This document shows positions 15,576 to 22,218 of a stretch of 58,007 nucleotides of DNA, piece by piece. Below the pieces are notes generated by a model. That model did no database searches and was not told the DNA's origin. It saw only the letters and a program-made list of their open reading frames with translations. Location of the stretch: contig NVTU01000016.1 in NCBI GenBank assembly GCA_002401685.1, positions 1 through 58,007 on the forward strand. Reading direction: 5' to 3'. How positions within the stretch are numbered: position 1 is the first letter of the stretch; each line of letters opens with the position of its first letter. Source of the stretch: Kordiimonadales bacterium. Its GTDB lineage: Bacteria; Pseudomonadota; Alphaproteobacteria; Sphingomonadales; Kordiimonadaceae. The translations under genes and the position numbers were made by a program.

Positions 15576-16508
15576 ATGGCTCTGCACCCCGCTACCCTTT
15601 CTTGTCTTCAGGTATTTTTTTCCGTGGTCGAAACGGGCAGTTTCAGCGGTGCCGCTGAAACACGGAACATCACGCAAAGTGCTGTTAGTCACAGGATCAA
15701 GCAGCTCGAGGCTCTGCTTGGTGTAACCCTTATCAAGCGGACCACAAGAAAAAGCAGCATCACCGCTGCGGGGGATAGGCTGTACCGGGGGACTTATAAA
15801 GAATTATTGGAAATTGAACGGGTAATTGACGGCATAAAACCCTCGTATGATACACACCTTAATCTAACCACTATAAGTTCACTTGCCACCAATTGGTTGC
15901 TGCCAAACCTTTCAGTCTACAATGAAGAGTTCCCGGGCCAGCCCCTGTCAGTCATTGCAGATGACACTGTTCTGGATTTGAAATTTGAAGGCATCGATGC
16001 CGCCATTCGCTTGACCTCAAAGGCTGATCCGCTTCTGCATATGACCCCTATTTGCGATGAATGGGTTTTCCCTGTGGCCAGCCCTTCTTTGGTGCAAGAG
16101 GCGGATATTATTGACCATCCTGCAACGCTTCTGGATTATCCGCTTCTTATCGATACCGTCGCGCAGAAAGGGAATGATGAAAGTTCCTGGGAGGGCTGGT
16201 TGGCCACCCAGAATTTAGCGCTACCACCCAACATTAAAGGTCAAAAATTCAATAGAGCCGACATCGCCTTGCAAGCGGTTGCTGCGGGCCAGGGCATTAG
16301 CATCGCCAGAACCAGTTTGGTTGAGCTGACGATGGTCGAAATGGGCTTACTTAAACAAGTGGGGCGGGCAGTAAAAATGAACCATGCCTACTATTTTGTG
16401 TGTCTACCCGAAGACGCAGAACGGCCGGCAATTGTCAATTTGCGAGACTGGGTGACACGGGAAATGGAAAAAAGCTTTAGAAGGGTTGCTGCTCTGCTAG
16501 TGACCTAA
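15576..16508 (+). CDS. LysR-family regulator, GcvA-like
   Basis: 310 residues with an N-terminal helix-turn-helix (LQVFFSVVETGSFSGAAETR, then NITQSAVSHRIKQLE and LGVTLIKRTTRKSSITAAG) and a substrate-binding-like domain beginning LNLTTISSLATNWLLPNL, which is typical of the GcvA subgroup. AGAAGG precedes the ATG in a very AT-rich promoter region. It is divergent from the second CPBP gene and convergent with the VOC gene. Target unknown. Confidence 0.88.
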   Translation: MALHPATLSCLQVFFSVVETGSFSGAAETRNITQSAVSHRIKQLEALLGVTLIKRTTRKSSITAAGDRLYRGTYKELLEIERVIDGIKPSYDTHLNLTTISSLATNWLLPNLSVYNEEFPGQPLSVIADDTVLDLKFEGIDAAIRLTSKADPLLHMTPICDEWVFPVASPSLVQEADIIDHPATLLDYPLLIDTVAQKGNDESSWEGWLATQNLALPPNIKGQKFNRADIALQAVAAGQGISIARTSLVELTMVEMGLLKQVGRAVKMNHAYYFVCLPEDAERPAIVNLRDWVTREMEKSFRRVAALLVT

Positions 16509-16548
16509 CAGCCTATTGGGGAACAGCGTATTCCTTCCTTAAAGAAAA

Positions 16549-16578
16549 CTGGCCCCACCTGTTGAAGGGTGGAGCCAG
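16549..16578. terminator. Hairpin between the LysR and VOC genes
   Basis: Arms at 16549-16559 and 16568-16578 (CTGGC... and ...GCCAG) pair over 11 positions with one mismatch. It lies in the gap between two convergent genes and probably ends both transcripts, although the T tract is poor. Confidence 0.55.
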
Positions 16579-16638
16579 TAGAATGCCGAGGCCGTTATAA
16601 GCTATAAGCATTTGGTAGAGTGAGCCAATAGGCTTTGT

Positions 16639-17019
16639 CTACTTCATCATGTGCAGGGCACATACTTTGTTGCCAGACGGGTCACGGAGATATGCCAGGT
16701 ACATTTTTATAGCGCCGCCTTCGCGTACGCCTGGCGGATCTTCAATTGCTGTGCCGCCGTTATCCAGCCCTGCAGCGTGCCATGCATCGATCACGTCAGC
16801 GTTGCTTGCAGAAAAACCAATGGTGCTGCCATTGCCGCAGGAAGCTGGTGAGCCGTCAATGGGTTTGCTAAGCGAAAAGACGCCAGTTTTTTCATAATAA
16901 AAACAGCGGCCTTTATCATCCATCACGCCTGGCTTGTGGCCAAGCGTCTCTAAAATCGCATCATAAAATTTCTTTGATGCGGCAACATCATCTGCGCCAA
17001 GCATAATATGGCTGAACAT
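16639..17019 (-). CDS. VOC superfamily protein (glyoxalase/bleomycin-resistance-like)
   Basis: A 126-residue protein of two beta-alpha-beta-beta-beta units: MFSHIMLGADDVAASKKFYD at the start, then GSTIGFSASNADVIDAWH and YLAYLRDPSGNKVCALH. His in SHIMLG and the last His of CALH lie where metal ligands usually sit. Related proteins include lactoylglutathione-lyase-like enzymes and small-molecule-binding proteins; this subgroup is uncharacterised. It is monocistronic and convergent with the LysR gene. Confidence 0.85.
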   Translation of the reverse strand: MFSHIMLGADDVAASKKFYDAILETLGHKPGVMDDKGRCFYYEKTGVFSLSKPIDGSPASCGNGSTIGFSASNADVIDAWHAAGLDNGGTAIEDPPGVREGGAIKMYLAYLRDPSGNKVCALHMMK

Positions 17020-17323
17020 ACCCGTATTCCTCTTGTTGATTGTTTGTTCTCTATAGTTTCATTAGGTAATACTGAACATCAGGGAGTCAATATTTTCTCG
17101 GCATTTTTGACAGATAATTAGGGACAGCATCTTCTTTGCAGAGAGTGTCGCTATCCAATTTCTTTTATGGCCTTAGAAAAGTACATGTTCCGAAGCCGGG
17201 ATTAGCGATCTTGTATAGGTGCATCTCTGTAAACTGGTTTTGCAACACATAGGCCGGCTGACCAATTCCTTAGTTAAGGCAAAGTTTAAAGGAATTAGTC
17301 ACTATGGTAGGAGGGTGGTCAAG
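17020..17323. other. Intergenic leader region with one hairpin
   Basis: About 300 bp upstream of a possible small peptide gene. It holds the AATTCCTT/AAGGAATT hairpin at 17264-17296 and a TTGACA-like box near 17109. No larger coding frame or RNA gene was recognised. Confidence 0.4.
17264..17296 (+). promoter_or_regulatory. Inverted repeat in the leader of a small open frame
   Basis: AATTCCTT (17264-17271) pairs with AAGGAATT (17289-17296) across a 17-nt loop. It ends 12 bp before an AGGAGG ribosome site and could be an operator or a leader structure. Confidence 0.35.
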
Positions 17324-17404
17324 TTGCGAAAGTGCCTTAAAGGTGCGGTGAAGGGCTTGGCTATGTTTTTTTGGTCTGGCATTGTTGGCAAGCCGTCCAT
17401 ATAA
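17324..17404 (+). CDS. Possible 26-residue cationic hydrophobic peptide
   Basis: A TTG start at 17324 lies 9 nt after a perfect AGGAGG (17309-17314). The peptide begins MRKCLKGAVKGLAMFFWSG and ends IVGKPSI. It has a net charge near +5 and one short hydrophobic stretch, like small membrane or toxin-type peptides. The same frame is open from 17219, but that part lacks a ribosome site. There is no homology evidence, so this is a candidate only. Confidence 0.28.
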   Translation: MRKCLKGAVKGLAMFFWSGIVGKPSI

Positions 17405-17470
17405 GGGCGACGGTATAGGCCGCCGGTGAGGTAGGCAATAGTGCTGGAACAGCGCAGAAAAGGGTACACC

Positions 17471-17773
17471 ATGGATTATGAAGAAGCTGACAAATTGATC
17501 GCTGCCCTTGATGTAAAGGATTGCCAGGCTAGCGCACAGCTAGGGGAGACAAGTTGCGTTAAAGTATTGCCTGAAAGCGAGCATGACGCTGATCACCCCG
17601 CTGCTGATTTTATGGGATTGAAAAACCATAGTGAAAGCTTGTGCACTGCATTTTTGCGTTGGCATTCAAAACCGGCTGGTGTCCCTGTGAAAATTAAGGT
17701 GCCAGCTGAAACCACATTGTATGTGGCTAAAAAAGGCAATCATCCTTTTTTGATTAAAGAGCGCGTTAGCTAA
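17471..17773 (+). CDS. Hypothetical protein, 100 residues
   Basis: ATG at 17471 with an AAGGG site 8 nt upstream. The soluble protein starts MDYEEADKLIAALDVKDCQ and contains a tract rich in Asp and His (ESEHDADHPAADF). Three Cys are spread along it (DCQ, SCV, LCT). No signal peptide or membrane helix is present, and no family was recognised. It lies 82 bp before the NsrR-like gene on the same strand. Confidence 0.55.
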   Translation: MDYEEADKLIAALDVKDCQASAQLGETSCVKVLPESEHDADHPAADFMGLKNHSESLCTAFLRWHSKPAGVPVKIKVPAETTLYVAKKGNHPFLIKERVS

Positions 17774-17801
17774 CACCTGGGTCCGCTCGCATGGCAGTTT
17801 G

Positions 17802-17830
17802 CAATATTCTAAATACATATTATGTTTAGA
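17802..17830. promoter_or_regulatory. Candidate autoregulatory operator of the NsrR-like gene
   Basis: TCTAAA (17808-17813) and TTTAGA (17825-17830) form a 6-bp inverted repeat with an 11-bp centre. The AT-rich part at 17802-17820 matches 15 of 19 positions of the dyad that I recall for Bacillus subtilis NsrR. It ends 26 bp before the regulator's ATG. Rrf2 proteins commonly repress their own gene. Confidence 0.45.
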
Positions 17831-17855
17831 GTGTAGACAGCCGGGGAAACCAGAT

Positions 17856-18311
17856 ATGCGCCTGACATTGCAGACCGACTATTCGCTCAGGGTGTTGATG
17901 CTGCTCGGCGTTACAGGTGACCGCCTGGTAACGATCAAAGAAATTTCTGAAACGTACGATATCTCGAAGAACCATTTGATGAAAGTGGTGCACCATTTGT
18001 CTGTCTTGGGATACTTGGATACCGTGCGCGGTAAGAACGGCGGTATGCGGCTTGGACGAGAGCCGTCTGAGGTCGGTATTGGTGCGCTCGTCCGCCAGAC
18101 AGAGCCTGACATGGCATTGGTGCAATGTTTCCCTGGCGGGACTAAGGGCGGGTGCAGGCTGGAAACTGGGTGTCAGCTAAACGGTGTGCTGGGGGAAGCC
18201 TTGGCCGCTTTTCTAGCGGTGTTAGATAAATATACACTGGCGGATCTCCTAGCCCAACCTGCGCTGCTTTCAGGCCTGCTCGGTGTATCTGTCGCCGGTC
18301 ATGCGGCCTAG
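17856..18311 (+). CDS. nsrR: Rrf2-family Fe-S regulator, NsrR-like
   Basis: 151 residues from ATG at 17856, which gives the standard start MRLTLQTDYSLRVLMLLGV; an upstream ATG at 17799 adds non-conserved residues. The winged helix contains IKEISETYDISKNHLMKVV and a wing GKNGGMRLG. Three Cys (91, 100, 106) lie where NsrR holds its nitric-oxide-sensitive Fe-S cluster, although the first spacing (8 residues) is longer than in E. coli (4). The C-terminal LAVLDKYTLADLL is very NsrR-like. It is expected to repress NO-detoxification genes; two truncated haemoglobin genes occur in the window. Confidence 0.82.
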   Translation: MRLTLQTDYSLRVLMLLGVTGDRLVTIKEISETYDISKNHLMKVVHHLSVLGYLDTVRGKNGGMRLGREPSEVGIGALVRQTEPDMALVQCFPGGTKGGCRLETGCQLNGVLGEALAAFLAVLDKYTLADLLAQPALLSGLLGVSVAGHAA

Positions 18312-18482
18312 CGCTTAGCCTTTTCTTTAGCGGTGAAAACGCCGATGGCGCAATCAAGGCTAACACCCTTAGACCCCTATTGAATAAAAATTTGTCTTGA
18401 TCGCCGGCATCTTTATAGTCGTTTTCTACAGCTATGCGGACAGGGTGGCTGCTGTTGAGGCAGAGCGCTAGCAGGATAAAAA

Positions 18483-19673
18483 TTGAATATACTCTTCGTA
18501 CATGATGCTTTCCCGGGTCAGTTTGCAAACCTCTACCGCCATCTGATGGCGGAGGGGAAACACACGGTTATGGTGGCCAGCCGCAGGGGCTCCGTCACGA
18601 AATTGGCGTGTCGGCAATTTGTCTATGACGTCTTCAGTGAGGATCAGTCGAAAAACTGGAATTTGGGGTCTGATAGCCATGCCTACGAACTCGGCCTTGG
18701 CCTCGTAAAGCAAGTAGCAGGCATGGCGGGGACTGAGCAAGAACCAGATGTGATTTTATCGCATGCCTCAACGGGCGCCTCGTTTTACCTGAAGGATATT
18801 TTCCCGAAGGCACGCTTTGTCAGTTTCTGTGAATGGTATTACCAGCAGCCAAAGTTGAAACTTGGCGGCGAAATAAAGCTGAACCATTTTATCAACAGCG
18901 CGCACTCAACGTCGATGCAAAATCTGGCGATCCAGCGCGAATTTGAATTGGCTGATGCAGCGTATGCACCAACCTTGTTTCAGAAACGGCAATTCCCACG
19001 GCCCTATCATGACCATATCAGCCAAATTCATGACGGTATTGATACCGATGTCTATTGCCCGGATGAGCACGCTGTATTCGAATTTGGTGGACGAACATAC
19101 TCAGCCGCAGACGAAATTATCACGTATGCAGCGCGCGGGATGGAACATCTGCGCGGCTTCCCTCAATTTATGCAATCTATCGCCAAGCTGCAAAAGGAAC
19201 GACCCAAAACGCAGGTTGTCATCGCAGCAGCGGACCGTATCTGTTATGGCAATAAAAAGGACCCAGGGCTCAAACAGTGGGCTCTTGATACCGTAGACTT
19301 TGACCCAGACCGTACGCATTTTGTAGGCCTATTGCCCGAGCAAGAGTTTGTGAAAATGCTGCAAATCTCTAGCCTGCATGTCTACCTAACCGCGCCTTTT
19401 GTGCTGTCGTGGTCTATGCTTAATGCCATGAGTGTTGGCGTGCCTGTGCTCGCATCCGCGACAGAACCCGTTGAGGAAGTGATCCGGGATGGCGAGAATG
19501 GGTATTTGGTCCCGTTTGATAACGTCGGTGCCATATCAGCGCGGATGGCTGCACTGCTGGCGGCAAAAGACGGCGCCTCTCAAGTGGCGATGGCGGGCAG
19601 AGAAACAATTCTCTCGGAATATCAGCAGCAGAATTGTCTGAAGCAACAGTTGGCTCTGCTCACTTTGTCATAG
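18483..19673 (+). CDS. Glycosyltransferase, GT4/GT-B type
   Basis: A 396-residue protein starting at TTG 18483, with an AGGAT site about 7 nt upstream. The N-terminal Rossmann half begins NILFVHDAFPGQFANLYRHL. The C-terminal half has the retaining GT4 features HFVGLLPEQEFVKML, VYLTAPFVLSWSMLNAMSVG and PVLASATEPVEEVIRDGENG, where the Glu contacts the nucleotide sugar. The enzyme should be cytoplasmic and transfer a sugar to a polysaccharide or lipid acceptor. No polysaccharide cluster adjoins it, so the acceptor is unknown. Confidence 0.88.
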   Translation: MNILFVHDAFPGQFANLYRHLMAEGKHTVMVASRRGSVTKLACRQFVYDVFSEDQSKNWNLGSDSHAYELGLGLVKQVAGMAGTEQEPDVILSHASTGASFYLKDIFPKARFVSFCEWYYQQPKLKLGGEIKLNHFINSAHSTSMQNLAIQREFELADAAYAPTLFQKRQFPRPYHDHISQIHDGIDTDVYCPDEHAVFEFGGRTYSAADEIITYAARGMEHLRGFPQFMQSIAKLQKERPKTQVVIAAADRICYGNKKDPGLKQWALDTVDFDPDRTHFVGLLPEQEFVKMLQISSLHVYLTAPFVLSWSMLNAMSVGVPVLASATEPVEEVIRDGENGYLVPFDNVGAISARMAALLAAKDGASQVAMAGRETILSEYQQQNCLKQQLALLTLS

Positions 19674-19708
19674 GGTAGCTGATTAGTCAGCTGGGTATAG
19701 TGCTGCCG

Positions 19709-20080
19709 CTATGCTTCAACGATATCGTCCTTAAGGCTCATGACAAACGCTGATACATCGTCGCGTTCCTGTTGCGCCATGTCGAGCGCGTCAAACGTAT
19801 CGCCCGCATGCCCCAAAAATGCGGTCCAGTCGCTTTCACTGATTTGCATGCCCTTGTGTGTCAACAGCATATCGCGCCCTGTGTAGAGCATTGGCCCGCC
19901 TGAGTTAGCACACAGAAAATCAACAAGTAGCTGTTTCTCACGCGCTGTGCGGTCATCTCCAGTGTGTTGCCAAAAGCGTCCTAGCGCGTCATCAGCCTGA
20001 AGCCGGGCCAAAAAATTATCCGCAAACCCTGAGATGCCGTCGTAGCCGCCAAGCCGTTCATAAAGTGATTTCGAGCTCAT
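19709..20080 (-). CDS. glbN: Group I truncated haemoglobin
   Basis: A 123-residue 2-on-2 globin: SLYERLGGYDGISGFADNFL opens helices A-B, FWQHTG follows, and the proximal His75 lies in YTGRDMLLTHKGMQI after the GG motif (NSGGPMLYTG), as in GlbN proteins. These haem proteins bind O2 and NO and can act as NO dioxygenases. An AAGG site precedes the ATG. It is convergent with the glycosyltransferase and about 1.4 kb from the NsrR-like gene; no NsrR-like operator was seen upstream. Confidence 0.88.
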   Translation of the reverse strand: MSSKSLYERLGGYDGISGFADNFLARLQADDALGRFWQHTGDDRTAREKQLLVDFLCANSGGPMLYTGRDMLLTHKGMQISESDWTAFLGHAGDTFDALDMAQQERDDVSAFVMSLKDDIVEA

Positions 20081-20453
20081 ATTAAAACCTTTTGAAAGAT
20101 GAAATGTGTGCTCCGAACAGGCGGCCTGTATAGCAGTGAACTAGCTAAGAATCCATTGAAAGGTGAAACGCAGGAAGGCCGCACCCAATGGTATGGTCTT
20201 TCATGTTGCTTATGGTCAGGGCTTTAGACGTGGGAGACTAGCTTAAGGCCAGCGGCGCGGCCTTGGTAACCGAAGTGAAATGCGCTGTCATAAGCTCGCA
20301 TGGAGGATACTTTGGCATTGGCGTTGACCGCGAAATCTGACCTGCTTTAAAGCTCGAGCGGATTGCCCAGGTTTTACGCGTGAAGGCGCATCTCCGGGTT
20401 ACATCACGGCGCAGGCAAGCACGCGAAATATGTGCGTAGTATAGCGGGATTTC
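20081..20453. other. Intergenic stretch with a small GC-rich hairpin
   Basis: About 370 bp containing no supported gene. AAGGCC (20245-20250) and GGCCTT (20259-20264) form a 6-bp hairpin with an 8-nt loop. The remainder has no clear RNA or coding pattern. Confidence 0.4.
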
Positions 20454-20678
20454 CTAGTCGCGGCGGTGGGCGATATCTTCCATCATGCGGCGGGTATTGC
20501 GGTCACGCACTACGAAAATGGCGTGTGCTGCTAAGACCAGCCAAATGAGCGTGCCTGCGCCAAAGATAGCCAAAAACCACGCTAAAGCCCAGAAGCAGCC
20601 GCTGAGGACCGCTTGAAAGGGTTTGCCGCATAGAAGCAGCGCGAGAGGCGGGACTAGGATTGCGAACAGGTAGAGCAT
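20454..20678 (-). CDS. Small Pmp3/YqaE-like membrane protein
   Basis: 74 residues: a first hydrophobic helix with the paired prolines (LYLFAILVPPLALLL), the conserved GKPFQAVLSG loop, and a second helix ending IWLVLAAHAIFVV, then a charged tail. This is the two-helix pattern of Pmp3/YqaE proteins, which are linked to membrane potential and salt stress. The tail of about 15 residues is longer than in the shortest members. Confidence 0.7.
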   Translation of the reverse strand: MLYLFAILVPPLALLLCGKPFQAVLSGCFWALAWFLAIFGAGTLIWLVLAAHAIFVVRDRNTRRMMEDIAHRRD

Positions 20679-20745
20679 ATAACGCGACCAATCTGTGGCT
20701 ATAGGAACTGTTTATACGCAGCCAGGTTTAAGGCCGCAGAGATCA

Positions 20746-20958
20746 TTAATCAGGAAGGTCTTCTTCCAAGACGCAGATGCTAAGCGAGAAGGATACTTCG
20801 CCTTCATCTTCATCGCGGTAAACCACGCCGAGAAATTCGCCGTCCACCATCAGTTCAACGCTATCTTTGGCCTGGGGGCGCTGTACTAGCTTAATGCCGT
20901 CATGGTCAAATTTTCCCTGCAGGTATTGTTGCAGGCGTACAACATCTGTTTGTTTCAC
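20746..20958 (-). CDS. DUF3126 family protein
   Basis: 70 residues, acidic, with QQYLQGKFDHDGIKLVQRP, then DSVELMVDGEFLGVVYRDEDEGEVSFSL. This matches a short, conserved alphaproteobacterial protein family of unknown role. An AAGGAG site lies upstream of the ATG. It is soluble with no signal peptide. Confidence 0.8.
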   Translation of the reverse strand: MKQTDVVRLQQYLQGKFDHDGIKLVQRPQAKDSVELMVDGEFLGVVYRDEDEGEVSFSLSICVLEEDLPD

Positions 20959-21136
20959 TGTGTAGCTCCTTGGTGACAGTCGAAACTGCTGTTTAGCGTG
21001 AAATAAAGAAAACTACCAGCCCTTTACAAGCAAACATTCGAGCAAATTTTTTGGCGCTTATGGATTGTAAACTATTTTGCTGTTATTATAGCCAATTCTG
21101 GGGGCGCACAGGCCCACTTTGCGTGATAGGTTGTTT

Positions 21137-21550
21137 ATGGATGACGGCGGCAAAAGCGACGTTGCATACTCTGAAGAAGACGAGCTAGCAGATCAGTTTT
21201 TGGACTGGACCAAAGAAGCGCTTGTAGAAATGCGGCAATTGGTTGACGCGCTCGAGTCTACTATCACACGTGATATGGCCAGCATAAAAGAGCTCTATGA
21301 TCTTTCCCATAACATTAAAGGGCTGGGAGCCAGTTTCGATTTTGAATTGATGACATCCATCGGAGCATCTCTGTGTGGATATTTCAAAAAACTGGAGGGT
21401 AAGGAGCCCGTTAGCAAGCGCGCCCTCGAAGCTCATGTTCGAGCCTTTGAGGTTGTGCTGAGCCACAAGATAACGGGCAACGGCGGTGACCAAGGTAATG
21501 CCTTAAAGCTGCGTTTACAGGCGATTATCCATGAAGAGTCTGCCGTCTAG
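21137..21550 (+). CDS. Hpt-domain phosphotransfer protein
   Basis: About 137 residues from ATG at 21137; TTG codons at 21119 and 21131 are alternatives. The Hpt signature His lies in LSHNIKGLGASFDF within a helical bundle, the motif that receives a phosphoryl group from hybrid kinases. No kinase or receiver is attached, so it works as a separate phosphorelay carrier. It precedes mmcB on the same strand but mmcB has its own promoter. Confidence 0.82.
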   Translation: MDDGGKSDVAYSEEDELADQFLDWTKEALVEMRQLVDALESTITRDMASIKELYDLSHNIKGLGASFDFELMTSIGASLCGYFKKLEGKEPVSKRALEAHVRAFEVVLSHKITGNGGDQGNALKLRLQAIIHEESAV

Positions 21551-21552
21551 TT

Positions 21553-21567
21553 GTTCACTTTTTGTTC
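21553..21567 (+). promoter_or_regulatory. Alphaproteobacterial SOS (LexA) box upstream of mmcB
   Basis: GTTC (21553-21556), seven bases, GTTC (21564-21567) is the direct-repeat LexA site of Alphaproteobacteria. It overlaps a candidate -35 (TTGTTC, 21562-21567), with TATATA at 21587-21592 as -10, so LexA binding would block the promoter. mmcB is a known SOS gene in Caulobacter, which fits. Confidence 0.8.
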
Positions 21568-21631
21568 TTTATCTTGATTGTTTCCCTATATAGTGCAACC
21601 ACTCTTTGCTGTTTATTTAGCGGGGTTGAGC

Positions 21632-22063
21632 ATGACATCAACAACAATGATTACGAGCGGAGCCGAAAGGTTGTTGGTAGAGCTTGGCTATGCGCCGCTG
21701 AGGGAAGTTACGCTTACAAATGGCCGTCGTGTTGATCTGGTTGGGCTAAACGATAAAGGTGACATTGTTGTTGTTGAAGTGAAGTCTGGGCTCGCCGATT
21801 TCCGCAGCGATGATAAATGGCAGGACTATCTAATTTATTGCAATAGCTTCTATTTTGCCGTGGATCAGGATTTTCCACTTGAGCTTTTAGATGAAGAAAC
21901 CAGTTTGCCGAAAGTGACGGGCATTATAATTGCTGATAAATATGGCGGTGATATTATCCGTCCCCCTTTTGACAGGAAAGTAAACGCTGCGCGTGCGCGA
22001 AAATTGGTGCAAAAAATGGCTCGGGTCGGGGCGTTAAGATTGACAGAACAGGCGCTAAAGTGA
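21632..22063 (+). CDS. mmcB: MmcB-family DNA repair protein
   Basis: 143 residues from ATG at 21632 (MTSTTMITSGAERLLVELG), preferred over an upstream ATG at 21578 that would lie in the promoter. The PD-(D/E)xK nuclease-like core is visible: Asp in RRVDLVGL and ExK in VVVEVKSGLADFRSD. In Caulobacter this SOS-induced protein supports survival after mitomycin C. The GTTC-N7-GTTC box upstream agrees with LexA control. Confidence 0.88.
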   Translation: MTSTTMITSGAERLLVELGYAPLREVTLTNGRRVDLVGLNDKGDIVVVEVKSGLADFRSDDKWQDYLIYCNSFYFAVDQDFPLELLDEETSLPKVTGIIIADKYGGDIIRPPFDRKVNAARARKLVQKMARVGALRLTEQALK

Positions 22064-22218
22064 GGTAGATCTTCAATGAGGAGCCGCTACGAGCAAAGGC
22101 TCTTTCCGCGTACAGGGGGCCTCTGAGTAGTTACGATGTTTGAGATTGTACTCGGGGCGGCAACAATGGGCCACTTTGTACATCATAGTTGCTGACAAGT
22201 GAGCCTTAGCTAAAATGA

